NCBI GenBank assembly: GCA_901456055.1
Contig: CABDWT010000004.1
Coordinates: 558,001 to 622,000, forward strand
Direction: 5' to 3'
Origin: Phytobacter ursingii
GTDB lineage: Bacteria > Pseudomonadota > Gammaproteobacteria > Enterobacterales > Enterobacteriaceae
Length of the DNA: 64,000 nucleotides
The position numbers and the translations under genes were made by a program. Shown here in pieces: positions 11,078 to 22,372 of the stretch; position 1 is the first letter of the stretch, and each line of letters opens with the position of its first letter. A model generated the notes under the pieces. The model was not told where the DNA came from, searched no databases, and saw nothing but the letters and a program-made list of their open reading frames with translations.

Positions 11078-11629
11078 ATGCAAACGAAAAAAAGTGAAAT
11101 TTGGGTAGGCATTTTTCTGTTACTGGCGCTGCTGGCGGGGTTGTTTATCTGCCTGAAAGCGGCCGATGTTGCCTCTATGCGTACCGAACCGACGTATCGC
11201 GTGTACGCCACCTTCGATAACATTGGCGGCCTGAAAGCGCGCTCGCCGGTCCGTATTGGTGGCGTGGTGGTTGGCCGTGTTGCTGATATTGAACTCGATC
11301 CAAAAACTTATCTGCCGCGCGTCGCGCTGGACATCGAAGAGCGTTACAACCAGATTCCTGATACAAGTTCACTGGCTATTCGTACGTCAGGTTTGCTGGG
11401 GGAGCAATATTTGGCGTTGAATGTGGGATTTGAGGATCCTGAACTGGGAACTTCTATGCTTAAAGAAGGCAGCACTATCCAGGATACGAAATCCGCAATG
11501 GTCCTTGAGGACCTGATCGGACAATTCCTTTACAACAGTAAAGGCAGTGACAATAAGAATTCTGGCGATGCGCAGTCAAAACAGCAGGATGATACTTCCA
11601 GCGCACCGTCTGCTGGTAAGACGAATTAA
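11078..11629 (+). CDS. mlaD: Phospholipid-binding MCE protein MlaD
   Basis: MlaD forms a hexameric MCE ring in the periplasm, anchored by one N-terminal helix (residues 8-27), and channels lipid between MlaE and MlaC. The 183-residue product contains one MCE domain (about 39-118, motif P-V-R-I-G-G-V-V-V-G-R-V) and a helix followed by a low-complexity Gln/Ser/Asp tail that is poorly conserved. Length matches E. coli. Confidence 0.95.
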   Translation: MQTKKSEIWVGIFLLLALLAGLFICLKAADVASMRTEPTYRVYATFDNIGGLKARSPVRIGGVVVGRVADIELDPKTYLPRVALDIEERYNQIPDTSSLAIRTSGLLGEQYLALNVGFEDPELGTSMLKEGSTIQDTKSAMVLEDLIGQFLYNSKGSDNKNSGDAQSKQQDDTSSAPSAGKTN

Positions 11630-11645
11630 CGAGGAGAGTTGACGC

Positions 11646-12281
11646 ATGTTTAAACGTCTATTAATGGTTGCCATGCTGGTTATCGCGCCACTTGGACTCG
11701 CCAACGCGACGGAACAAAGCAATCCGTACAAAGCAATGCAGGAAGCGGCAAAGAAAACGTTTGATCGCCTCAAAAACGAACAGCCAAAGATTCGCGCGAA
11801 TCCAGATTATTTACGTGATGTGGTCGATCAAGAATTACTGCCTTACGTCCAGATTAAATACGCCGGTGCCCTGGTGTTGGGGCGTTACTATAAAGACGCA
11901 ACGCCTGCGCAGCGCGAGGCCTACTTCGCTGCTTTCCGTGAATACCTGAAACAGGCTTATGGCCAGGCTCTGGCGTTGTACCACGGCCAGACCTACGAGA
12001 TTGCCCCGGAGAAGCCGCTGGGTGATGCTACGATCGTCCCGATCCGCGTGACCATTATCGATCCAAACGGCCGTCCGCCAGTGCGTCTGGATTTTCAGTG
12101 GCGCAAAAACACGCAGTCCGGTAACTGGCAGGCTTACGATATGATTGCCGAAGGGGTGAGTATGATCACCACCAAACAAAATGAGTGGAGCGATCTGTTG
12201 CGCACTAAAGGTATCGATGGTCTTACCGCGCAGTTGCAGGCCATTTCTCACCAGAAAATTACGCTGGATGAGAAGAAATAA
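11646..12281 (+). CDS. mlaC: Periplasmic phospholipid carrier MlaC
   Basis: MlaC ferries a phospholipid between the outer-membrane MlaA-porin complex and MlaD. The 211-residue protein has a cleavable signal peptide (hydrophobic residues 4-17, likely cut after A-N-A, about residue 21) and one MlaC/Tgt2 domain. A GAGGAG ribosome binding site is visible upstream. Its TAA shares the A with the mlaB ATG, so the two genes are translationally coupled. Confidence 0.96.
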   Translation: MFKRLLMVAMLVIAPLGLANATEQSNPYKAMQEAAKKTFDRLKNEQPKIRANPDYLRDVVDQELLPYVQIKYAGALVLGRYYKDATPAQREAYFAAFREYLKQAYGQALALYHGQTYEIAPEKPLGDATIVPIRVTIIDPNGRPPVRLDFQWRKNTQSGNWQAYDMIAEGVSMITTKQNEWSDLLRTKGIDGLTAQLQAISHQKITLDEKK

Positions 12282-12574
12282 TGACGCCGCAATTAAGCTG
12301 GGCGCGTGAAGGTGAACGGCTGGTGCTGCAGGGCGAGCTCGATCAGGATGTGCTTAATCCTTTGTGGAATGCCCGGCAGGATGCAATGAAAGGGGCTACC
12401 TGTATCGATCTGCGCGCTGTATCGCGCATTGATACTGCTGGTGTGGCCCTATTAATTCACCTGATTGCTCAGGGAAAAACTCAGGGCCACCAGGTTTCAC
12501 TCGAAGGGATAAGCGAGAATCTGCAGACGCTTGCAGCACTCTATAACTTGCCTGCTGACGTATTGCCTCGCTAA
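12281..12574 (+). CDS. mlaB: STAS-domain subunit MlaB
   Basis: MlaB is the small cytoplasmic STAS protein that binds MlaF and is required for stable, active MlaFEDB. The 97 residues form one STAS domain with the conserved D-T-A-G-V-A-L-L motif around the threonine important for function in E. coli. It is the last gene of the operon and is followed 22 nt later by an intrinsic terminator. Confidence 0.94.
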   Translation: MTPQLSWAREGERLVLQGELDQDVLNPLWNARQDAMKGATCIDLRAVSRIDTAGVALLIHLIAQGKTQGHQVSLEGISENLQTLAALYNLPADVLPR

Positions 12575-12596
12575 TTTTTTCAGTACGTTACTCTTT

Positions 12597-12630
12597 AAAG
12601 CCTCGTTTGGTATACCGACGAGGCTTTTTG
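12597..12630 (+). terminator. Intrinsic terminator of the mla operon
   Basis: AAAGCCTCGT and ACGAGGCTTT form a stem followed by a T-run (12624-12629). It lies 22 nt after the mlaB stop and separates the mla operon from ibaG. Confidence 0.85.
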
Positions 12631-12700
12631 CTTATTTAAGACCGCCTCACTTTCCTCTAAGATGTGGGGCTGTTTTCACTATCAGATGAAATTAACGCCC

Positions 12701-12955
12701 ATGGAAAATCATGAAATTCAGACAGTGCTGATGAACGCACTCTCTCTCCAGGAAGCCCACGTCTCTGGCGACGGCAGTCACTTTCAGGTTATTGCTGTGG
12801 GTGAGGTTTTTGACGGCATGAGCCGGGTCAAAAAACAGCAGGCCGTATATGGCCCATTAGCGGAATATATAGCGGACAACCGCATTCACGCTCTCTCGAT
12901 CAAAGCGTATACCCCGCAAGAGTGGGCACGCGATCGCAAACTAAACGGTTTTTGA
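12701..12955 (+). CDS. ibaG: BolA-family acid-stress protein IbaG
   Basis: IbaG is a BolA paralogue that binds monothiol glutaredoxin Grx4 with a [2Fe-2S] cluster and is acid-induced in E. coli. The start at M-E-N-H-E-I-Q gives 84 residues; in-frame ATGs at 12686 and 12662 would give 89 or 97. The BolA/KH-like fold and the invariant histidine in N-R-I-H-A-L-S-I are present, and the C-terminus [10 protein letters not shown] is family typical. It is cotranscribed with murA in E. coli (53-nt gap here). Confidence 0.92.
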   Translation: MENHEIQTVLMNALSLQEAHVSGDGSHFQVIAVGEVFDGMSRVKKQQAVYGPLAEYIADNRIHALSIKAYTPQEWARDRKLNGF

Positions 12956-13008
12956 GCTACGGGTATTACGCCCGCAGCGCGTGTGAATTCTTAACAGAGA
13001 TCAGATGA

Positions 13009-14268
<1,260 letters not shown>

Positions 14269-14320
14269 TCTCGCTTTGCCGTCAAACCCCCAACCCGCCT
14301 CGGGAAGGGGGTCATCTTGC

Positions 14321-14593
14321 TTATTTTGGCTTCCTTTGCCGCATCATGCTGGTTCTGTCGATAAATTCATGGGTGACGGGATCGTGATAGCGCGATGGCC
14401 ATATCACCCAGGGATCGGTATCCAGCGCACGGGCAATAATAAGTTCTCCTTTCGGCCAGGAGCGCGTTAGCGCATTCGCAAGCGTTGATGAACTTAAACC
14501 GCACTTACGCGATTCAGCGGCCAGTGACGTCCCTTTTTTGTGAAGTCCAGCAATGATATCCGCCGGGTGCCAGTCAATAAATTTGTTTTCCAT
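14321..14593 (-). CDS. sfsB: Ner-like DNA-binding regulator SfsB/Nlp
   Basis: This small helix-turn-helix protein resembles the Ner repressor of phage Mu. E. coli SfsB (Nlp) was found as an activator of maltose genes when overproduced; its natural role is unclear. The 90 residues begin D-W-H-P-A-D-I-I-A-G-L-H-K-K-G and carry the HTH around S-L-A-A-E-S-R-K-C-G-L-S-S-S-T-L. The gene is transcribed away from ispB and converges on murA. The 217-nt gap to ispB is AT-rich and holds the ispB hairpin. Confidence 0.85.
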   Translation of the reverse strand: MENKFIDWHPADIIAGLHKKGTSLAAESRKCGLSSSTLANALTRSWPKGELIIARALDTDPWVIWPSRYHDPVTHEFIDRTSMMRQRKPK

Positions 14594-14768
14594 TCTTCCT
14601 CCCTGGTAAAAACCCTTAAAACGCTATGGCAATATGAAGAATGTTTACTATACGCATATGAGAGCTATTGCTCTAAAAAGTTCATGTAACATCGCAGCAT
14701 TTAAGAATTCACCAGGACTGATAATTCTGAGGGTGAGCCTTTTTTTTGATTGTAATAAGAACTTATTG

Positions 14769-14797
14769 GCGCTTTCCCGTGGTGAGCGGGAAAGCGA
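14769..14797. other. Hairpin downstream of ispB
   Basis: CGCTTTCCCG and CGGGAAAGCG form a perfect 10-bp stem with a 7-nt loop 15 nt beyond the ispB stop. The T-run expected of a strong intrinsic terminator is missing on the ispB strand, so this may stabilise the mRNA 3' end or terminate weakly. Confidence 0.5.
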
Positions 14798-14810
14798 ATG
14801 AACGCGCGAA

Positions 14811-15782
14811 TTAGTGATCGCGCTGGACCGCGATATGGGCGAGACCGATGAGTGCTTCGCGCCATGGGGAGTCCGGAAGAACCTGCAGGGCAGCGATAGC
14901 TTTATCCGCCTCTTCCTCTGCGCGACGACGCGTCCATTCCAGCGATCCACAGGCTGCCATCGCTTCCAGAACTGGTTCCAGAAGATGTCGCCCGTTGCCC
15001 TGCTCAATGGCTTCACGAATCATCTGCGCCTGCTCTGCGGTGCCGTTATGCATCGCATGGAGCAAGGGGAGAGTCGGCTTACCTTCGTTAAGGTCATCGC
15101 CGGTGTTTTTGCCCAGTGTTTCGCCATCCGCACTGTAGTCCAGCAAGTCGTCAATCAGCTGAAAGGCGGTGCCCAGATAACGGCCATAATCCTGCAACCC
15201 TTTTTCCTGGGCGTCGCTGCAACCTGCCAGCAAGCCAGAGCACTGCGCAGCCGCTTCAAACAGGCGCGCAGTCTTGCTGTAAATCACACGCATATAGTTC
15301 TCTTCGGTGATGTTCGGGTCATTGACGTTCATCAGCTGCAGAACTTCACCTTCGGCGATGACATTCACCGCTTCGGACATGACTTCCAGTACTTTCAGTG
15401 AGCCAAGGCTGGTCATCATCTGAAAGGCGCGGGTGTAAATAAAATCACCGACCAGTACACTGGCCGCATTACCAAACGCAGCGTTAGCGGTGGCTTTGCC
15501 GCGGCGCATATCTGATTCATCCACAACATCGTCATGGAGAAGCGTCGCAGTGTGGATAAATTCGATTAATGCGGCGATGGTGACATGCGCATTGCCTTCG
15601 TAGCCAACGGCACGTGCAGCCAGAACGGCAATCATCGGACGGATACGTTTACCGCCGCCGCTAACAATGTAATAACCCAACTGGTTGATTAGCTGAACAT
15701 CAGAGTTGAGCTGTTGCAGGATTGTCGCATTAACACCCGCCATATCTTGCGCGGTTAACTCATTGATTTTTTCTAAATTCAT
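14811..15782 (-). CDS. ispB: Octaprenyl diphosphate synthase
   Basis: IspB elongates farnesyl diphosphate with isopentenyl units to the C40 side chain of ubiquinone and menaquinone. The start M-N-L-E-K-I gives 323 residues, the E. coli length; an upstream in-frame start adds 11 residues without support. Both aspartate-rich motifs of trans-prenyltransferases are present: L-L-H-D-D-V-V-D-E-S-D (first) and Q-L-I-D-D-L-L-D-Y (second). It is divergent from rplU across 258 nt. Confidence 0.96.
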   Translation of the reverse strand: MNLEKINELTAQDMAGVNATILQQLNSDVQLINQLGYYIVSGGGKRIRPMIAVLAARAVGYEGNAHVTIAALIEFIHTATLLHDDVVDESDMRRGKATANAAFGNAASVLVGDFIYTRAFQMMTSLGSLKVLEVMSEAVNVIAEGEVLQLMNVNDPNITEENYMRVIYSKTARLFEAAAQCSGLLAGCSDAQEKGLQDYGRYLGTAFQLIDDLLDYSADGETLGKNTGDDLNEGKPTLPLLHAMHNGTAEQAQMIREAIEQGNGRHLLEPVLEAMAACGSLEWTRRRAEEEADKAIAALQVLPDSPWREALIGLAHIAVQRDH

Positions 15783-15940
15783 CGCAAAAGCCGGGCTTTC
15801 AGTCCTGTTTACCACATATCAAAATGGGATAACGAAGGGTTACGGGTTAGAATAGTATTGTTGATTGTACTGAAAAAACGCGCCAGATAAACGTTGCCCT
15901 ACGCATTGTGTTTTTTTTCTGCATGGATTGACGATCGCAC

Positions 15941-15969
15941 TTGTCAAAGGCTCGCGTTTTGCGTAATAT
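15941..15969 (+). promoter_or_regulatory. Sigma-70 promoter for rplU-rpmA
   Basis: A TTGTCA -35 hexamer (15941-15946) and a TAATAT -10 hexamer (15964-15969) are separated by exactly 17 bp, about 70 nt upstream of the rplU start. It is the best sigma-70 match in the ispB-rplU gap and fits the strong expression expected for ribosomal protein genes. Confidence 0.65.
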
Positions 15970-15995
15970 TCGCGCCCTATTGTGAATATTTATAG

Positions 15996-16352
<357 letters not shown>

Positions 16353-16372
16353 GACCTGAGGAGTAGATTTAA

Positions 16373-16630
<258 letters not shown>

Positions 16631-16655
16631 GTTTTTCGTGGTCCGGTAACGGATG

Positions 16656-16686
16656 AAAGCCCCGCAACACGTTGCGGGGCTTTTTA
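16656..16686 (+). terminator. Intrinsic terminator after rpmA
   Basis: AAAGCCCCGCAAC pairs perfectly with GTTGCGGGGCTTT across a 2-nt AC spacer (a few apical pairs will open to form the loop) and is followed by TTTTT. It should end most rplU-rpmA transcripts; yhbE and obgE may be reached by read-through or a separate promoter. Confidence 0.88.
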
Positions 16687-16725
16687 CATTAGAAGTCCGG
16701 AAAACTTTCTGTAGGGAAAACGGGC

Positions 16726-17691
16726 ATGAAGCAGCAGGCTGGCATTGGTATTCTTTTGGCGCTCACTACCGCAATGTGCTGGGGAGCACTGCCAATCGCA
16801 ATGAAACAGGTGCTGACGGTAATGGAACCCCCGACAGTGGTGTTTTATCGTTTTTTAATGGCGGCAATCGGCCTTGGTACGATTCTGACCTGTAAACGTA
16901 AACTCCCTTCGCTGCGCCAGTTTCGCAAGCCGAAATGGCTGGTGTTGCTCGCCATTGCGACCGGTGGGCTATTCGGTAATTTCGTGCTCTTTAGTTCCTC
17001 CCTGCAGTATTTAAGCCCGACTGCGTCGCAGGTGATTGGGCAACTGTCGCCGGTTGGTATGATGGTCGCCAGCGTCTTTATCCTGAAAGAGAAGATGCGC
17101 GGGACGCAGGTGATTGGCGCAATCATGTTGCTTTGCGGTCTGGTTATGTTTTTCAACACCAGCCTGATTGAGATTTTTACCAAACTGACCGACTACACTT
17201 GGGGCGTCATTTTCGGTGTCGGAGCGGCAACGGTTTGGGTCAGTTATGGTGTCGCGCAAAAAGTATTATTGAGGCGTCTGGCTTCACAACAGATCCTCTT
17301 TTTGCTGTACACTTTATGTACGATAGCGTTACTGCCTTTGGCCAGGCCTGGCGTGATTTCCCAGCTCAGCAACTGGCAACTTGCGTGCCTGTTTTTCTGT
17401 GGCCTGAATACGCTGGTTGGCTATGGCGCGCTGGCGGAAGCAATGGCTCGCTGGCAGGCTGCGCAGGTCAGCGCGCTCATCACCCTGACGCCGCTGTTTA
17501 CGTTGTTGTTTTCAGATTTATTATCAATGGCCTGGCCCGATGTTTTCGCCAGACCGATGTTAAACCTTATCGGTTATCTCGGTGCGTTTGTCGTGGTTGC
17601 GGGAGCAATGTATTCCGCCATTGGCCATCGTCTTTGGGGACGCTGGCGCAAGCGTGAAGTGGTTGTCACTTTGCCCCGCTCAGGCGAATGA
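16726..17691 (+). CDS. yhbE: EamA/DMT-family inner-membrane transporter YhbE
   Basis: The 321-residue protein has about ten transmembrane helices arranged as two EamA repeats, the drug/metabolite transporter fold. The first repeat begins G-I-L-L-A-L-T-T-A-M-C-W-G and the second T-W-G-V-I-F-G-V-G-A-A. The substrate is unknown. It is always found between rpmA and obgE in enterobacteria and ends 15 nt before obgE, so the two are probably cotranscribed. Confidence 0.9.
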   Translation: MKQQAGIGILLALTTAMCWGALPIAMKQVLTVMEPPTVVFYRFLMAAIGLGTILTCKRKLPSLRQFRKPKWLVLLAIATGGLFGNFVLFSSSLQYLSPTASQVIGQLSPVGMMVASVFILKEKMRGTQVIGAIMLLCGLVMFFNTSLIEIFTKLTDYTWGVIFGVGAATVWVSYGVAQKVLLRRLASQQILFLLYTLCTIALLPLARPGVISQLSNWQLACLFFCGLNTLVGYGALAEAMARWQAAQVSALITLTPLFTLLFSDLLSMAWPDVFARPMLNLIGYLGAFVVVAGAMYSAIGHRLWGRWRKREVVVTLPRSGE

Positions 17692-18873
<1,182 letters not shown>

Positions 18874-18924
18874 TTCTGCTATTCCCCCACGGACGAACGT
18901 CTGAGGGGGATTACAGACACTCTG

Positions 18925-18959
18925 AGCCGGGAAAGCGTTAACGCTACCCGGCTTTTTTA
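18925..18959. terminator. Terminator between convergent obgE and dacB
   Basis: AGCCGGG and CCCGGCT form the outer stem around an inner palindrome AGCGTTAACGCT, followed by TTTTTT on the + strand. A second stem just upstream (TCCCCC at 18892-18897 with GGGGGA at 18905-18910) may help. The element ends obgE transcripts and abuts the dacB stop codon. Confidence 0.82.
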
Positions 18960-20393
18960 TTAATTGTTCTGATAAATATCTTTGTACAGGCGGCTTTCAA
19001 AGCGAACCAGTGGGATACGTCGGTTACGCTGATCGGCGGGTTCTACCGCATAGCCCGACAAATATTGTACGAAGGCCATTCGCTGCCCGCTTGCGGTAGT
19101 GATAAAGCCAGCCAGGTTGTACACGCCTTGCAGCGAACCTGTTTTGGCGGATACCTTGCCGTCCACGCCAGCCTCATGCAGACCTGCGCGGTACTGTAAT
19201 GAACCATCATAACCTGCAAGCGGCAGCATAGAGATGTAATTGAGCTCGTTGTCATGCTGGGCAATGTACTGGAGTACCTGCATCATGGTGGCAGGCGCAA
19301 TCAGATTGTGGCGCGACAGACCCGAGCCATCCGCAATGATCGTGTTTCCGATATCCACGCCGGCTTGCTGACGCAGAATCTGACGAACTGCATCAGAACC
19401 GGCGCGCCAGGTGCCCGGTACGCCAAAGTGAGCATGACCAATCATGCGGAAAACGGTATCGGCAATCATGTTGTCCGACTTTTTCAGCATGATTTTCAGC
19501 AAATCATGCAACGGGGCCGATTGTGTACTGGCGATAACGGTGCCGGGCTCGTTGACTTGTGTCTGGCGCAACAGGGTTCCCGTATAGGTAATGCCTGCAT
19601 CTTTGAGTTCAGCCTTGATTATAGCGCCGGCATAACTGGCGCCGTCCTGAATGGCAAAAGCCAGCGGTAGCGGATCAGTACGCTGTGGCAGGCAGCCGGT
19701 TAGCGTGAAGCGGTTTAAATCGCCTGGAACAACATCCAGTTCGCAGTATTGCCCTTCGGATGAGCCGCGCGCCAGCGTACGGACCTGGCTGAACATGTTC
19801 ACCGGGTAGTATGATGCGACGCGGATATACGCAAGGTCTCCGGGTTTCTGCGCGCTGTATAACGAAACAGAAAAACAGTTGCGGTCGATAATGGCTGCTG
19901 CGGGTGGGGCGCTAAAGCACTGGGTCATGTCGTTCCATGGCCAGCCGGGGGCTTTGTCATGGCTGGCAAAAATCGATGTATCGATAAGGACATTTCCCTC
20001 GATTTTTTGCACTCCAGATTTTTTCAGGGTCGCGACCATATTGCGTATATTCTGACGTTTTAACGTCGGATCGCCGCCAAATCTTGCGATTAAGTCACCT
20101 TTTAATACGCCATTGTCAACCGTACCTTTACTCTCCAGCGTCGTGGTGAAACGGAAATCAGGGCCAAGCTGTAATAAAGCAGCCAGCGCGGTAATGACTT
20201 TTTGCGTACTCGCCGGTAAAGCCATTTGCTTGCCGTGATAATCGATATCCGGTTCCTGTGCTCCCACCTTTTGCACTATGAGGGCGAGATTCGCGCCGTC
20301 CGGTAACTGGTTTGTGTACTCGTCGACATTCGCGGCCTGAACATTCAGGGCTATACTTGTTGTCAATCCGATGAAAAATCTGGGAAATCGCAT
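18960..20393 (-). CDS. dacB: D-alanyl-D-alanine carboxypeptidase/endopeptidase PBP4
   Basis: PBP4 cleaves D-Ala-D-Ala ends and cross-bridges of peptidoglycan in the periplasm. The 477-residue protein has a signal peptide (cleavage about residue 20) and the class C PBP motifs: the S-T-Q-K tetrad with nucleophile Ser62 and Lys65, the S-D-N motif in K-K-S-D-N-M-I-A-D, and K-T-G in S-A-K-T-G-S-L-Q-G. An insert domain lies between the first two motifs as in E. coli DacB. It is divergent from greA. Confidence 0.96.
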   Translation of the reverse strand: MRFPRFFIGLTTSIALNVQAANVDEYTNQLPDGANLALIVQKVGAQEPDIDYHGKQMALPASTQKVITALAALLQLGPDFRFTTTLESKGTVDNGVLKGDLIARFGGDPTLKRQNIRNMVATLKKSGVQKIEGNVLIDTSIFASHDKAPGWPWNDMTQCFSAPPAAAIIDRNCFSVSLYSAQKPGDLAYIRVASYYPVNMFSQVRTLARGSSEGQYCELDVVPGDLNRFTLTGCLPQRTDPLPLAFAIQDGASYAGAIIKAELKDAGITYTGTLLRQTQVNEPGTVIASTQSAPLHDLLKIMLKKSDNMIADTVFRMIGHAHFGVPGTWRAGSDAVRQILRQQAGVDIGNTIIADGSGLSRHNLIAPATMMQVLQYIAQHDNELNYISMLPLAGYDGSLQYRAGLHEAGVDGKVSAKTGSLQGVYNLAGFITTASGQRMAFVQYLSGYAVEPADQRNRRIPLVRFESRLYKDIYQNN

Positions 20394-20510
20394 AATCTCG
20401 CGCTAACAACCTGGAAACAAGCCGTCATACTACGGCGCATCGACCCGGAAAGTAAACGATGACCCATAGTGAACTTCCGGGTAAAATACGTATCAAATTG
20501 AAAAATTGTT

Positions 20511-20550
20511 GCTGACCTGGGGCTTTGTCTCCGGGTCAGTTTTCTTTTGC
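20511..20550 (+). ncRNA. graL: GraL-like attenuator in the greA leader
   Basis: In the 249-nt dacB-greA gap, CTGACCTGG (20512-20520) pairs with CCGGGTCAG (20531-20539) and is followed at once by TTTTCTTTT. It lies about 100 nt upstream of greA. E. coli makes the GraL small RNA from the greA leader by termination at an equivalent hairpin. Only the terminator is directly visible; the 5' end of the RNA is not assigned here. Confidence 0.6.
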
Positions 20551-20642
20551 TTCTGGTCGGGGGTTATGCACCTGAATCCGGGCAGACATAGCAGCCGGGG
20601 CGGGAGACTGCTCCATACAGGAAAGTTTAAGAGGTATAACAA

Positions 20643-21119
20643 ATGCAAGCTATTCCGATGACCTTACGTGGTGCCGAAAAACTGCGCGAAGAGCTGGATT
20701 TTTTGAAATCAGTGCGCCGTCCTGAAATTATCGCCGCGATCGCGGAAGCGCGCGAGCATGGTGACCTGAAAGAAAATGCGGAATACCATGCAGCCCGCGA
20801 ACAGCAAGGCTTTTGTGAAGGTCGTATCAAAGATATCGAAGCAAAACTGTCCAATGCGCAGGTTATCGATATTTCTAAAATGCCGAACAATGGCCGTGTA
20901 ATTTTTGGTAGTACGGTCAGTGTGCTCAATCTGGATACTGAGGAAGAGCAGACTTACCGTATTGTGGGTGACGACGAAGCTGACTTTAAGCAAAATCTGA
21001 TCTCCGTAAATTCACCGATCGCGCGTGGTCTGATCGGTAAAGAACAAGACGATGTCGTTGTCATTCGTACCCCGGGCGGCGATGTCGAATTCGAAATTAT
21101 CAAAGTGGAATATCTCTGA
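20643..21119 (+). CDS. greA: Transcription elongation factor GreA
   Basis: GreA enters the RNA polymerase secondary channel and stimulates cleavage of backtracked RNA. The 158 residues comprise an N-terminal antiparallel coiled coil (1-75) whose tip carries the acidic pair in the [10 protein letters not shown] segment, and a C-terminal FKBP-like domain. An AAGAGGT site is well placed for the ATG. Expression is probably modulated by the upstream GraL-type terminator. Confidence 0.97.
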   Translation: MQAIPMTLRGAEKLREELDFLKSVRRPEIIAAIAEAREHGDLKENAEYHAAREQQGFCEGRIKDIEAKLSNAQVIDISKMPNNGRVIFGSTVSVLNLDTEEEQTYRIVGDDEADFKQNLISVNSPIARGLIGKEQDDVVVIRTPGGDVEFEIIKVEYL

Positions 21120-21162
21120 ATAGTTTCGTTAACCGCACTTGTTGACGTATTGTAAAGAAAAG

Positions 21163-21188
21163 AAAAAGGCCGCACTGCGGCCTTTTAA
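21163..21188. terminator. Bidirectional terminator between greA and yhbY
   Basis: AAAAGGCCGCA and TGCGGCCTTTT form an almost perfect hairpin with A-rich left and T-rich right flanks. It can terminate greA on + and yhbY on -. Confidence 0.8.
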
Positions 21189-21272
21189 CAACTCAGTGAG
21201 CATGGCATTTTGCTCGTCTGTTAGCGAAAACCCCTCGTTTTACACAGATTTTGTGTTCAATTAAGGATATTC

Positions 21273-21566
21273 TTAGCGCGGCAGCGAGATTTTGCGCTCT
21301 TTAGCAGGACGATAAAGTACCAGCGTTTTACCGATGACCTGTACGTTACAGGCGCCGGTTTCGCGTACAATAGCTTCCACGATCAAGGTCTTAGTTTCGC
21401 GGTCTTCGGTAGCGATTTTAACCTTGATAAGCTCATGGTGCTCTAACGCTTGTTCGATCTCGGCCAGTACCCCTTCGGTCAAACCATTATTGCCAAGCAT
21501 AACTACCGGCTTGAGCGGATGTGCCAGACCTTTCAGGTGCTGTTTTTGTTTAGTACTCAGATTCAT
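21273..21566 (-). CDS. yhbY: CRM-domain ribosome assembly factor YhbY
   Basis: YhbY is a 97-residue single CRM (chloroplast splicing and ribosome maturation) RNA-binding domain that associates with pre-50S particles in E. coli. The G-N-N-G-L-T-E loop (GxxG-like) and the basic N-terminus M-N-L-S-T-K-Q-K-Q-H-L-K typical of the family are present. It is divergent from rlmE across 121 nt. Confidence 0.93.
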   Translation of the reverse strand: MNLSTKQKQHLKGLAHPLKPVVMLGNNGLTEGVLAEIEQALEHHELIKVKIATEDRETKTLIVEAIVRETGACNVQVIGKTLVLYRPAKERKISLPR

Positions 21567-21687
21567 CGTATATTTTGCTTACGTTGGGATTGAAAACGGG
21601 TCATTCTACCGCCATCTCCCATATATCACCAAATCGCCGCGTGTAATTTTACGTTGCTGAATACGATGAACCCAGACGGAATGTGAA

Positions 21688-22317
21688 ATGACAGGTAAGA
21701 AGCGTTCTGCCAGCTCGAGCCGCTGGCTTCAGGAACACTTTAGCGATAAATATGTTCAACAGGCGCAGAAAAAGGGGTTACGTTCCCGTGCCTGGTTTAA
21801 ACTTGATGAAATACAGCAAAGTGACAAACTTTTTAAGCCGGGAATGACGGTTGTCGATCTCGGTGCCGCTCCTGGTGGTTGGTCGCAATATGCGGTCACG
21901 CAGATCGGGGGCACAGGCCGAATCATCGCGTGTGATCTTTTACCTATGGATCCAATCGTTGGTGTGGACTTTCTTCAGGGTGACTTTCGTGATGAATTAG
22001 TCCTGAAAGCATTACTGGATAGAGTCGGGGACAGTAAAGTACAAGTTGTCATGTCAGATATGGCACCAAACATGAGCGGAACCCCAGCAGTTGATATTCC
22101 CCGCTCTATGTACCTGGTGGAACTGGCGCTACAGATGTGCCGGGATGTGTTAGCGCCTGGTGGTGGTTTTGTTGTGAAAGTCTTTCAGGGCGAAGGTTTC
22201 GATGAGTACCTTAGGGAAATTCGCTCTCTGTTTACGAAAGTGAAAGTTCGTAAGCCGGACTCTTCCCGTGCCCGTTCACGAGAAGTGTACATTGTAGCGA
22301 CCGGGCGAAAACTATAG
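21688..22317 (+). CDS. rlmE: 23S rRNA 2'-O-ribose U2552 methyltransferase
   Basis: RlmE (FtsJ/RrmJ) methylates the ribose of U2552 in the 23S A-loop late in 50S assembly and is heat-shock induced in E. coli. The 209-residue protein has the SAM-binding motif [10 protein letters not shown] and the K-D-K-E catalytic set (for example D in M-S-D-M-A-P-N and K in F-V-V-K-V-F). It precedes ftsH, as in other enterobacteria. Confidence 0.96.
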   Translation: MTGKKRSASSSRWLQEHFSDKYVQQAQKKGLRSRAWFKLDEIQQSDKLFKPGMTVVDLGAAPGGWSQYAVTQIGGTGRIIACDLLPMDPIVGVDFLQGDFRDELVLKALLDRVGDSKVQVVMSDMAPNMSGTPAVDIPRSMYLVELALQMCRDVLAPGGGFVVKVFQGEGFDEYLREIRSLFTKVKVRKPDSSRARSREVYIVATGRKL

Positions 22318-22372
22318 TAACCTGACGCTGTTTTTAACACAGTTGTAATATGAGGTTAATCCCTTGAGTGAC

